From Desulfuromonadales bacterium (GTDB lineage Bacteria > Desulfobacterota > Desulfuromonadia > Geobacterales > Pseudopelobacteraceae): 48,904 nucleotides of DNA. Below, one piece after another: positions 1 through 7,332 of this stretch. The stretch spans positions 1 to 48,904 of the forward strand of contig JAENWA010000021.1 of assembly GCA_016650295.1 (NCBI GenBank), written 5' to 3'. The notes below the pieces were generated by a model, which saw nothing but the letters and a program-made list of their open reading frames with translations, searched no databases and had not been told where the DNA came from. How positions within the stretch are numbered: position 1 is the stretch's first letter; every line of letters starts with the position of its first letter. The translations under genes and the position numbers were made by a program.

Positions 1-2
1 GA

Positions 3-296
3 AAGTTTGAACCCGGCGACGGTGCAAAGCTTGGTATGTACATGACGGCTGTTGACCGGTTGCTGTGCCATCCAGATGACAAGCAGACCATTGGACTGTT
101 GCTGGTGAAGGAGAAAAACAGGGTGCTGGTTGAATATGCGCCGGCAGGCACGACAAAACCGATCAGCGTAGCAGAATGGGAAACACAGTTGACCCGTTCA
201 CTGCCGGACGAATTGAAAGGTAGTCTGCCGAGTATTGAAGAAATAGAGGCGGAACTGGCTGGAGAAGCAGGGGAGCAGCCAGAAAACTGTCCATGA
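3..296 (+). CDS. YhcG/DUF1016-type PDDEXK nuclease family protein, 3' end only
   Basis: The reading frame is already open at the left edge (it reads K-F-E-P-G before the first internal Met at 36), so only the C-terminal ~97 residues are present. The stretch around 'MYMTAVDRLL.HPDD', then 'TIGLLL.KEKN', and a closing 'LPDELKGSLPSIEEIEAEL' matches what I know of the C-terminus of the YhcG/DUF1016 family, whose C-terminal domain is a PD-(D/E)xK nuclease fold. These proteins are often accessory genes near restriction or other defence loci. A hairpin with a T-rich tail follows at 460-480. The family call rests on remembered family sequence; the catalytic residues lie outside the window, so activity cannot be judged. 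Confidence 0.75.
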   Translation, partial: KFEPGDGAKLGMYMTAVDRLLCHPDDKQTIGLLLVKEKNRVLVEYAPAGTTKPISVAEWETQLTRSLPDELKGSLPSIEEIEAELAGEAGEQPENCP

Positions 297-459
297 ACCA
301 AAACCGAGAAATCCCAGACCGGCCGTGGTGTTGACAGAATATTTAAAGGTCAACCTCGTTATGGTCGCCCGGCTCCAGATAATGTACGCAGCGATACCAG
401 CGGTGGGCGAGGGGCATATTACACGTTGAAAACGCACGGTTAAACACACAAACAATTAC

Positions 460-480
460 AAAACGCACTTTGTGCGTTTT
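460..480 (+). terminator. Hairpin terminator after the nuclease gene
   Basis: A perfect 9-bp inverted repeat (AAAACGCAC / GTGCGTTTT) with a 3-base TTT loop lies 164 bases after the nuclease stop codon and before the first permease. The A-rich left arm and T-rich right arm make it a plausible bidirectional intrinsic terminator, though its G/C core is short. Confidence 0.5.
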
Positions 481-573
481 ACGCGTATTTTGTCCGGTAT
501 TCGGATGGTGAAATATGACAGCCCAAGTACCACTCGAAATGAGATTCCACTACCTCAAAATCACACCTCTACC

Positions 574-1707
574 ATGAACCTTCGCCGACTGAAAGCCGTT
601 GCCAGAAAGGAATTCCTGCACGTCCTGCGTGACCCGCGCAGCCTGATGATGGGCATCGGCATGCCGATGCTGCTGCTGTTCCTGTTCGGCTATGCCCTGA
701 CCCTGGATGTGGACAAGGTGCCGCTGGCGGTCTGGGACCAGGCCGGGACGGCCCAGAGCCGCGAGTTCATCAGCCGTTTCTCCGGCTCGCGCTATTTCGA
801 CCTCAAGCAGCAGGCCGCCAGCTACCGCGCCATAGAGGAGGCGGTCGACCGGCGCGAGGCGCTGATCGCCCTGGTGATCCCGCCCGACTTCGACCGCCTT
901 CTGGCGCGGGGCGAGGCCGCCCCGGTCCAGACGATACTGGACGGCAGCGACCCGACCACCGCCACCATCGCCCTGGGGTACGCCGAGGCCGCGGCGGCCG
1001 GGTTTTCCCGCGATGTGGCGCTCAAACAGGTTCAGCGACAGGGAAGTGCGCTTCGCTTTCCGGCCCTGGAACTGAAACCGCGCATCTGGTTCAACACCGA
1101 CATGGTCTCGCGCAACTTCCTCTTTCCCGGACTGATCGCGGTGGTGATGATGATCATGGCCGCCATCCTGACCTCGCTCTGCATGGCCCGCGAGTGGGAA
1201 ACCGGCACCATGGAGCAGCTCCTGGCGACACCGGTTTCCGGTCTGGAGCTGATCTTCGGCAAGCTGGCGCCCTATTTCTGTATCGGCGTGCTGGATCTGA
1301 TCCTCTGTATTTCTGTCGGCGAATTCATCTTCGACGTCCCTCTGCGCGGCAGCCTCTGGCTCCTGGCCGGGTTGTCGCTGCTGTTCCTGTTCGGCGCGCT
1401 CTCCTTCGGCATCCTGCTCAGCATCATCACCAAAAACCAGCTCCTGGCCAGCCAGCTCGCTATCGTAACTACGATTCTGCCGGCCTTTCTGCTGTCCGGC
1501 TTCATCTTCCCCATCGAGAACATGCCGCTGCCGATCCGGACCGTCACCCATCTGATCAGTGCGCGCTACTTCGTGTTTATACTGCGGGGGATCTACCTCA
1601 AGGACGTGGGGTTGGCGGTGCTCTGGCCGGAGGTGCTCTTTCTGGCGGTGTTCGGGACAGTCGTGCTGACGGTGGCGGTGATGAAGTTCAAGAAGAAAAT
1701 TCTGTAG
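574..1707 (+). CDS. ABC-2 type transporter permease (first of two)
   Basis: A 377-residue ABC-2 permease of the YbhR/YbhS (multidrug or export) type. Residues ~1-15 are amphipathic with the typical 'RKEFLHVLRDPRSL' entry, followed by a first membrane helix (~22-42), a large extracytoplasmic domain (~45-215), and about five C-terminal helices. 'GTMEQLLATP' and 'LLSGFIFPIENMP' are conserved loops of the family. I start at ATG 574 because homology begins at MNLRR; the frame is open back to GTG 472, but that segment looks non-conserved and no good ribosome binding site precedes any candidate. Partner of the next gene, with which it likely forms a heterodimer. The ATP-binding subunit and membrane-fusion protein normally encoded upstream are absent here. 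Confidence 0.85.
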   Translation: MNLRRLKAVARKEFLHVLRDPRSLMMGIGMPMLLLFLFGYALTLDVDKVPLAVWDQAGTAQSREFISRFSGSRYFDLKQQAASYRAIEEAVDRREALIALVIPPDFDRLLARGEAAPVQTILDGSDPTTATIALGYAEAAAAGFSRDVALKQVQRQGSALRFPALELKPRIWFNTDMVSRNFLFPGLIAVVMMIMAAILTSLCMAREWETGTMEQLLATPVSGLELIFGKLAPYFCIGVLDLILCISVGEFIFDVPLRGSLWLLAGLSLLFLFGALSFGILLSIITKNQLLASQLAIVTTILPAFLLSGFIFPIENMPLPIRTVTHLISARYFVFILRGIYLKDVGLAVLWPEVLFLAVFGTVVLTVAVMKFKKKIL

Positions 1708-1713
1708 CAACGC

Positions 1714-1786
1714 AACCCCTCCCGGCCTCCCCTTATCAGGGAGGAGAAAATACTCCCCCCTGACAAGGGGGGGATTGAGGGGGGTT
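1714..1786. repeat. G/C-rich palindromic repeat element between the permease genes
   Basis: The intergenic sequence starts AACCCCTCC and ends with its near-complement GAGGGGGGTT. Inside it are two facing arms, CCCCTTATCAGGGAGGAG and CTCCCCCCTGACAAGGGG, separated by AAAATA, so the RNA can fold into a strong stem. A related sequence (shared CTCCCG.CCTCCCC..T and AGGGRGGAG blocks) occurs inside uvrB at the right edge of this window. It looks like a dispersed REP/MITE-type repeat rather than a simple terminator, as no T-run follows. Confidence 0.7.
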
Positions 1787-1802
1787 GATTTTGAGGTTTA
1801 GC

Positions 1803-2933
1803 ATGTTCGATCGTTTGAAAGCCATGCTGATCAAGGAGTTCATCCAGGTCTTCCGCGACCCGCGCATGAGGATCGTGCTGTTTGTCATCCCGACCCTGCA
1901 GACGATCATATTCGGTTATGCCGTCAACATGGATGTCAAAAACATCCCCATTGCGATCATGGACCGGGACAACAGCGCCGAAAGCCGTGACCTGACTGCC
2001 ATCATGGGCTCTTCCGGCTATTTCATCCCCACGGCCCGCATCGGCGGTTATGACGAGGCCCGGGCCCTGCTTGACCGCGGGACGGTGCGGGTAGCGCTGG
2101 TGATCGAACACGGCTTCGCCGAAAAGCTGCGGGGCGGCAGGACCGCCGCGGCCCAAGTGCTGCTGGACGGCAGCGACTCCAATACGGCCGGGATCATCGG
2201 CGGCTATCTGGGGCGGCTGGCAATTGCCTATAATACCCGTCTGCAGGCCGATTACGCGGCACGGCATCTGGGTACGCCCACCCGCATCGGCCGGGTCGAA
2301 CTGGTGGCCCGGGCCTGGTTCAACTCCAACCTGGAAAGCCCCCCCTTTTATGTCCCGGCGGTTATCACCAACATCCTCTTCATCATCACCATGCTGCTCT
2401 CTTCACTGGCCATTGTGCGGGAAAAGGAGATCGGCACCATCGAACAGGTCATCGTCACACCGATCCGCAAGGGGGAGTTCATCCTGGGTAAGACACTCCC
2501 CTTCGTGCTGATCGGCTACATCGATGTGGCCCTGATCAGTCTGGTGGGTGCGCTGGTCTTCAACGTACCGGTGCGCGGCAGCCTATGGCTGCTCTTCCTG
2601 GCTACGACCCTGTTCCTGATGAGCTCTCTGGGGCTGGGGCTCTTGATCTCCACGGTCAGTCAGACCCAGCAGCAGGCCATGATGACCGCTTTTTTCATCA
2701 TCTTTCCAGCCATGCTGCTGTCCGGTTTCGCCTTTCCCATCGAGAACATGCCGCTGCCGGTGCAATGGTTAACACTGCTCAACCCGTTGCGCTACTACAT
2801 GGTGATTATCAGGGGCATCTTCCTGAAAGGTGTGGGGATAGGCATCATCTGGCCGCATCTGGCTGCGCTGGGGGGGCTGGGTTTTGTGCTGCTCTCCCTG
2901 GCAATCCGTCGCTTTAAAAAGACCCTCGCCTGA
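1803..2933 (+). CDS. ABC-2 type transporter permease (second of two)
   Basis: A 376-residue paralogue of the preceding permease, with the same architecture: 'KEFIQVFRDPRMR' N-terminus, one helix, a large periplasmic domain with 'DGSDSNTAGI' (compare 'DGSDPTTATI' in its partner), and five C-terminal helices with 'LLSGFAFPIENMPLPV'. I place the start at ATG 1803 (MFDRLKAM); the frame is open from TTG 1785, but that overlaps the palindromic repeat. Together the pair should form the membrane channel of an export ABC transporter. The substrate cannot be inferred. The palindromic repeat in the 95-base gap may uncouple translation from the first permease. Confidence 0.87.
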   Translation: MFDRLKAMLIKEFIQVFRDPRMRIVLFVIPTLQTIIFGYAVNMDVKNIPIAIMDRDNSAESRDLTAIMGSSGYFIPTARIGGYDEARALLDRGTVRVALVIEHGFAEKLRGGRTAAAQVLLDGSDSNTAGIIGGYLGRLAIAYNTRLQADYAARHLGTPTRIGRVELVARAWFNSNLESPPFYVPAVITNILFIITMLLSSLAIVREKEIGTIEQVIVTPIRKGEFILGKTLPFVLIGYIDVALISLVGALVFNVPVRGSLWLLFLATTLFLMSSLGLGLLISTVSQTQQQAMMTAFFIIFPAMLLSGFAFPIENMPLPVQWLTLLNPLRYYMVIIRGIFLKGVGIGIIWPHLAALGGLGFVLLSLAIRRFKKTLA

Positions 2934-3028
2934 CGTCAACTGCAGCTTTTACAAAAATATTACACGTCCCCGCTCCATCCGGCTGATAAGATACGTCTGT
3001 TATAAATTCCTGTTCCAAGAGAGAGGCT

Positions 3029-4102
3029 ATGAATCAATCATTGCGGATTGGCAAGCATGTGGCACGCTACCCGGTTATCCAGGGCGGAATGGGTGTACGC
3101 ATCTCAGCCGGCCGGTTGGCGGGAAATGTGGCCAAATGCGGCGGGATCGGCCTGGTGGCTGCACCCGGAATTTGTCTCAACAGCCAGTTTTATAACGGCA
3201 AAAACTACTTCAAGGCCGATGCCGAAGCCTTCAAGGACGAGGTGCGCAAAGCCTATGAAATAGCTCCGGACGGCATTATCGGCGTCAATGTGATGGTGGC
3301 CCTGTCCGACTACGAGCAACTGGTAAAGGCGGCCATCGAGGGCGGCGCCAAGGTCATCGTATGTGGCGCCGGACTGCCCATGAACCTGCCGGAAATAACC
3401 GCCCATGCCCCTGATGTTGCACTGGTTCCGATCGTATCGTCTCTGCGGGCCGCCCAGCTGATCGCAAAAAAATGGCACAAGTCCTTCCATCGCCTGCCCG
3501 ACGCGGTGGTGGTGGAAGATCCGGATACGGCCGGCGGTCACCTGGGTGAGAAGATTGAGCACATCGGGACCGGAGAATACGATCAGTACGCCACGGTACG
3601 CCAGGTCAAAGAGTTTTTCATCAGCGAGTACGGTGTCCATGTGCCGATTATCGCAGCCGGCGGCATCTGGGGCCGGGAAGAGCTGGAGCATGCCCTGGCC
3701 GAGGGCGCCGATGGTGTTCAGATGGCAACCCGTTTTGTCTGCACCGAGGAGTGTGATGCCGATGACGCCTTCAAGCAGAAGTATATCGACTGCAAACCGG
3801 AGGATATCGGCCTGATCATGAGTCCGGCCGGTCTGCCGGGCCGCGCCATCCTCAGTAATCAGGACAACATCCGCCAGTATGACCTGGACAATGCCACCCC
3901 CTGCCGCCTGGGGTGTTTGAAAAAATGCTCCTACAAGGAATCCGGCGAGCGTTTCTGCATTGTTTCTTCGCTTGACCGCGCCCAGCGCGGCGATGTGGAA
4001 ACCGGCCTGGTCTTCTGCGGCACGAACGCCTGGAAATCAGAAAAGATCACCACCGTACAGGCCATCTTCGACGAACTGTTCGGCGAGCGGACAGAACAAT
4101 AA
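3029..4102 (+). CDS. Nitronate monooxygenase / 2-nitropropane dioxygenase-like flavoprotein
   Basis: A 357-residue TIM-barrel flavoprotein of the NMO/FabK-like family. The N-terminal 'YPVIQGGMGVRIS', the internal 'AGGHLG' (~170) and 'PIIAAGGIWGREEL' followed by 'GADGVQMATRF' are the FMN-binding signatures. The C-terminal segment has a cysteine cluster (CRLGCLKKC), seen in the longer NMO relatives of anaerobes. Start at ATG 3029, with an AGAGAGAGG ribosome binding site 5-6 bases upstream. Stand-alone gene with a terminator directly after it. Physiological substrate unknown; family members oxidise nitronates or reduce enoyl thioesters. Confidence 0.85.
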   Translation: MNQSLRIGKHVARYPVIQGGMGVRISAGRLAGNVAKCGGIGLVAAPGICLNSQFYNGKNYFKADAEAFKDEVRKAYEIAPDGIIGVNVMVALSDYEQLVKAAIEGGAKVIVCGAGLPMNLPEITAHAPDVALVPIVSSLRAAQLIAKKWHKSFHRLPDAVVVEDPDTAGGHLGEKIEHIGTGEYDQYATVRQVKEFFISEYGVHVPIIAAGGIWGREELEHALAEGADGVQMATRFVCTEECDADDAFKQKYIDCKPEDIGLIMSPAGLPGRAILSNQDNIRQYDLDNATPCRLGCLKKCSYKESGERFCIVSSLDRAQRGDVETGLVFCGTNAWKSEKITTVQAIFDELFGERTEQ

Positions 4103-4132
4103 GTCCCTGCTTTATACGTCTCAATAATAAGA

Positions 4133-4164
4133 CCCGACGGGAAATCCCGCGGGCCTTTCGTTTT
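4133..4164 (+). terminator. Intrinsic terminator after the flavoprotein gene
   Basis: CCCG-a-CGGG pairs with CCCGCGGG around an AAAT loop, followed by CCTTTCGTTTT. It sits between convergent genes (flavoprotein on +, mlaD on -). Confidence 0.75.
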
Positions 4165-4184
4165 GCTCCTGATGTCCCAGTCGT

Positions 4185-5267
4185 CTAGAACACCGAGAAC
4201 TTGATGTACTTGCGGGGATGTTCCTTGAAGTCCTTGACCAGAGAATCCACGTCATCAACCATGCGGTTCATGCGCTCATAGAGTTCCTTGTCGTTAACCA
4301 GCAGACCGGCCGTTCCATCGCCCTTTCTGACCTTTTCCGTGACCTCTTCGATAGACTTGAGCGAGTTATCCGCCCGGGTAAGCAGCGACAGCCCCTTGTC
4401 ATAAAACTCCCGGTCATTGATCAGCAATCCCAGGGTTCCATCCTTTGAGGTAATCCTCTTGTTCAACTCTCGCACATCCTCAGCAGCCTGGTTGCTTTTT
4501 TCCGCCAGTGCCACCAGCTTGGCATACAGTGTTTTGTCATAGATCAACTTATTCAACGTACCTTCCGACTCCTGAATATCCTGCAGAGTCTGGTCGGCCC
4601 GTTCAAGGATCCGGACAATTTTTTCGTAAGGTTCGGGACTGCGGACCAGCTTGCCCAAGGTACCGTTGCCCTTGTTTATATTGACGGCCAGCGCGTTCAG
4701 CTCTCCCGTAAGATTGACAATGTTTTGGTACATGGCCGGATCGGTGGTCAGCTTGCCCAGCGTTCCCTTGCCCTGGGTAATGTTGTCGACAATGGTGTTC
4801 AAACGGTCAAAGGCGGTGCCGGCCTTCTGAACCACATCATCCAGCTTGGCAACCGTGATTCCCTGCAGTACAGCAACCGGTTCCTCCGAATACTTTTCCG
4901 ACGGGGTGATGTCCACGTATTTTTCACCCATCAGTCCGCGGGTCTTGATGGTGATTCTCGAATCCGGGCCGATCTTGTGCAATGACTTGTGGTCGGCTTC
5001 CAGCAGGATCTCAACCTTGTTACTATGCTTCGGATCCGAGAAAGCGACCTGGGTTACGACACCCACATCCACGCCCGCCAGCCAGACCGGAGCACCTTCC
5101 TTGAGACCGGCCACATCATCCATCACAATCCGCAACTGGCCCTTGGAAACGAACATCTTGGTCTTCTGCCCCATCAGCAGCACACCGCCCGCAATACCGA
5201 TCAGTCCGATAAATATGAACAACCCGGCCCGTACCTGCGCCCAGCCTATGCGATTACTTCGTTCCAT
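4185..5267 (-). CDS. mlaD: MlaD-type MCE-domain substrate-binding protein
   Basis: A 360-residue protein anchored by one N-terminal helix (~13-32), followed by an MCE domain (~38-120, with 'GLKEGAPVWLAGVDVGVV' and 'GLMGEKYVDI'), then a long helical tail. The tail contains five copies of a 'GTLGKL..D...Y' motif starting near residues 168, 202, 236, 277 and 318. MCE proteins form hexameric rings that carry phospholipid between the inner and outer membranes of Gram-negative cells, powered by MlaF/MlaE. It is the last gene of the operon, 28 bases after mlaF. E. coli MlaD is about half as long; extended repeat-bearing tails resemble the needle-forming MCE proteins. Confidence 0.9.
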   Translation of the reverse strand: MERSNRIGWAQVRAGLFIFIGLIGIAGGVLLMGQKTKMFVSKGQLRIVMDDVAGLKEGAPVWLAGVDVGVVTQVAFSDPKHSNKVEILLEADHKSLHKIGPDSRITIKTRGLMGEKYVDITPSEKYSEEPVAVLQGITVAKLDDVVQKAGTAFDRLNTIVDNITQGKGTLGKLTTDPAMYQNIVNLTGELNALAVNINKGNGTLGKLVRSPEPYEKIVRILERADQTLQDIQESEGTLNKLIYDKTLYAKLVALAEKSNQAAEDVRELNKRITSKDGTLGLLINDREFYDKGLSLLTRADNSLKSIEEVTEKVRKGDGTAGLLVNDKELYERMNRMVDDVDSLVKDFKEHPRKYIKFSVF

Positions 5268-5295
5268 ATGATTCCCGCCTGTTCCTGGTCATGTC

Positions 5296-6048
5296 TTATA
5301 CAAACAGCGACGCAACCGTCGGCTGCAAGAACTGCTGCACTTCCGGTATGGCACTGTTTCGCATCTCCGCTTCCGTTCCTTCGAAGATCATGCGCGCCTG
5401 GTGCAGAAAGGTGAATCGCTGCGAGGTTCTGAAGGCCGTCTCCAGATCATGGGTGACCATCAGGGTGGTCTTGCCCTCGGCCTGCAGGCGCTGCATCAGG
5501 TTGCAGATGTTGTACACCCCGATCGGGTCGAGGCCGGTAGTCGGTTCGTCGAAAAAGATGTACTCGGGATCAGCCGCCAGGGCCCGGGCAATGGCGACCC
5601 GCTTCTTCATGCCGCCCGAGAGTTCGGCCGGGTACAGGTCAAGGGCCGTTTCAACGCCGACGAATCGCAGTTTTTCACGGACAACCTGCTCAATTTCGTC
5701 CTGGGGCAGACGCCCCTCCTCGAACAGACGATAGCCGACATTCTCACCCACGGTCATGGAGTCGAACAACGCCCCCCCCTGGAAGACAATCGCGATACGC
5801 TTGCGCAGTTCCACGAAACGGGATTCCGGCACCCCGGTAATGCAGGTCTCGCCGATGCAGACCCGCCCTGTATCGGGCTGCAACAGGCCCAGCAGCAGCT
5901 TGAGGATGGTCGTCTTGCCGGCGCCGCTGATCCCCAGAATGGTGCGGTTGACGCCGCGCTGAAGCGTGAAGTCGAAATCCTCCAGGATCCGCCGTCCACC
6001 AATGGAGTAGCACAGCTTCTCCATCCTGATTGAATCGGCGGAACTCAT
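5296..6048 (-). CDS. mlaF: MlaF-type ABC transporter ATPase
   Basis: A 250-residue ABC ATPase with all motifs: Walker A 'GISGAGKTT', Q-loop 'VFQGGALFDSMTV', signature 'LSGGMKKRVAIARAL', Walker B 'YIFFDEPTTGLDP' and switch His in 'MVTHDLETA'. The FQ-GALFDS sequence is characteristic of the MlaF/Ttg2A branch. I choose ATG 6048, which overlaps the stop of the EVE gene as ATGA and has GGAGGG about 11 bases upstream; the frame is open to 6087, but that would overlap the EVE gene by 43 bases. Drives lipid movement with MlaE and MlaD. Confidence 0.92.
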   Translation of the reverse strand: MSSADSIRMEKLCYSIGGRRILEDFDFTLQRGVNRTILGISGAGKTTILKLLLGLLQPDTGRVCIGETCITGVPESRFVELRKRIAIVFQGGALFDSMTVGENVGYRLFEEGRLPQDEIEQVVREKLRFVGVETALDLYPAELSGGMKKRVAIARALAADPEYIFFDEPTTGLDPIGVYNICNLMQRLQAEGKTTLMVTHDLETAFRTSQRFTFLHQARMIFEGTEAEMRNSAIPEVQQFLQPTVASLFV

Positions 6049-6515
6049 CGGGATTCGATCCCTCCCAGGGCGAGGATGATCTGCCACTCCTCCGGGGTCA
6101 CCGGCTGGATCGAGAGGCGGCTGCGCTTGACCAGCGGCATATCGGCCAGCAGGGGGTTGTTCTTGATCTGCTCCAGCGTCACCTGCCGCGGAAGAGGCTC
6201 TGCATAGCGTACGTCAACCATGTACCAAATCGGTTCGGATACCGAAGCCCTGGGATCGAAATGCTCGCCGTCCGGGTCGAGGGCCGTGAAGTCCGGATAA
6301 CCTCCCCGTACCACCTCTGCTATACCCACGACAGCCGGTTCAGGGATACTGCTGTGGTAAAACAGGACCCGGTCGCCGCTCCGGATCGTATCGCGCAGGA
6401 AATTACGGGCCTGGAAGTTGCGTACTCCGTCCCAATGTTCGGTCATATCCGGCCTGTTTTTGAGGTCATCGAAAGAAAAACAACCCGGTTCGGTTTTGAA
6501 GAGCCAGCAGTTCAT
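6045..6515 (-). CDS. EVE (PUA-like) domain protein
   Basis: A 156-residue single-domain protein. 'MNCWLFKTEPGCFSFDDL' at the N-terminus, 'WDGVRNFQARNFLRD' and 'GDRVLFYHS' are the classic EVE signature (thymocyte nuclear protein 1 family). EVE domains bind modified bases or RNA nucleotides, and in prokaryotes they are often linked to modified-DNA restriction. Start at ATG 6515, where homology begins; the frame extends to 6647 but only into poorly conserved sequence covering the upstream small gene. Its stop overlaps the mlaF start (ATGA), so the two are translationally coupled despite unrelated roles. Confidence 0.88.
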   Translation of the reverse strand: MNCWLFKTEPGCFSFDDLKNRPDMTEHWDGVRNFQARNFLRDTIRSGDRVLFYHSSIPEPAVVGIAEVVRGGYPDFTALDPDGEHFDPRASVSEPIWYMVDVRYAEPLPRQVTLEQIKNNPLLADMPLVKRSRLSIQPVTPEEWQIILALGGIESR

Positions 6516-6525
6516 AACAGTCTGC

Positions 6526-6732
6526 TCACAACAACATGTTTTTTTCACGCATCGGTAAGAAGGGGCGTCTTGCGTGGTTGATAAATGCGTTATACCCGTC
6601 AAGAAAGGCGATGACCTCATCGGCGCTGGGGAGATGTGTCCGGTCAATCTGACGGAGTTGACGGCAATCCTGGGTTAATGTTTCCGGGTCATTACCCACA
6701 AGAAGTTTATTTTCGCTATTCACGGAAGACAT
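6526..6732 (-). CDS. Small 68-residue partner of the nucleotidyltransferase, unknown function
   Basis: A short open frame of 68 codons that overlaps the 3' end of the nucleotidyltransferase gene by 17 bases and ends 10 bases before the EVE start, so it fills the gap in an operon-like manner. The product is hydrophilic and mostly helical, with 'TLTQDCRQLRQIDRTHLPS' and 'FLDGYNAFINHARRPF'. A GAGGTT ribosome binding site lies ~10 bases upstream. I do not recognise a named domain. Its tight link to the nucleotidyltransferase suggests a two-protein module such as a toxin-antitoxin pair, which is inference only. Confidence 0.7.
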   Translation of the reverse strand: MSSVNSENKLLVGNDPETLTQDCRQLRQIDRTHLPSADEVIAFLDGYNAFINHARRPFLPMREKNMLL

Positions 6733-7270
6733 TATATTTCAACCTCAGTTCCTCAAAAGTCTTCTGTAGTTCAAACAAGGCAAAATACCCTTCAATCCGC
6801 TCCCAGTCCAGCTCAGCACCGAAAATAGCCATCAATGCCTCAATATCGCCCATATCAAGCGCAGTGCGCAATGGATCGTTATTGATCGCTTGAATTTTCA
6901 GTCCGATCAAGTCTTCCGGCAATATGACGGGTATGGTTTGCTCATTGTCAAATACGGTCTTGAGTACAGCCCGTTCCAGCATGGACAGGGATGCGGGACG
7001 GAAGGCGTGCAGGAAATCAAGATTGCCGAATCGCTTATCATCGGAGACAAACTGGGTAACGTTTTCAGATACATGAATGCAGCGATATCCCAATCCTTCG
7101 ACAATCCGCCGCACCTTTTCCATATCGTTGCGATTAACAAGAAAATCCATGTCAACCGTCGCCCGTTGATACCCCCACAGGCTGACGGCAAACCCGCCGA
7201 TCAGGGCATAGCTGACACGCCCCTGTCCCAAGGCTGTGAGCAAATTAGATGTGATCGTTTTGAAATCCAT
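6716..7270 (-). CDS. Nucleotidyltransferase-fold protein (DUF6036/AbiEii-like)
   Basis: A 184-residue protein with a minimal nucleotidyltransferase core: 'YALIGGFAVSLWGYQRATVDMDFLV' contains the hG-G/S motif, followed ~12 residues later by the paired acidic residues (D-x-D) that bind metal, and 'FGNLDFL' can supply the third acidic residue. The C-terminal 'LPEDLIGLKIQAINNDPLRTALDMGDI' resembles the helix seen in AbiEii and related type IV toxin families. Such proteins transfer NMP groups to RNA, protein or antibiotics. It is inserted between mlaE and the EVE-mlaF-mlaD block on the same strand. No activity or target can be read from the sequence. Confidence 0.8.
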   Translation of the reverse strand: MDFKTITSNLLTALGQGRVSYALIGGFAVSLWGYQRATVDMDFLVNRNDMEKVRRIVEGLGYRCIHVSENVTQFVSDDKRFGNLDFLHAFRPASLSMLERAVLKTVFDNEQTIPVILPEDLIGLKIQAINNDPLRTALDMGDIEALMAIFGAELDWERIEGYFALFELQKTFEELRLKYNVFRE

Positions 7271-7332
7271 CTCTACTCCGTCAAAACGATATTACTATAC
7301 CGGTACGTGTCATTGTATATTGAAAGCAGAGC

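Noticed and set aside
550-1710. 386-codon open frame on the minus strand opposite the first permease
   Set aside because: Composition is extreme (Gln, Arg, His, Glu-rich) and there is no recognisable domain; the permease frame has family motifs.
3104-3691. 195-codon open frame on the minus strand opposite the flavoprotein gene
   Set aside because: Shadow frame without ribosome binding site or family features.
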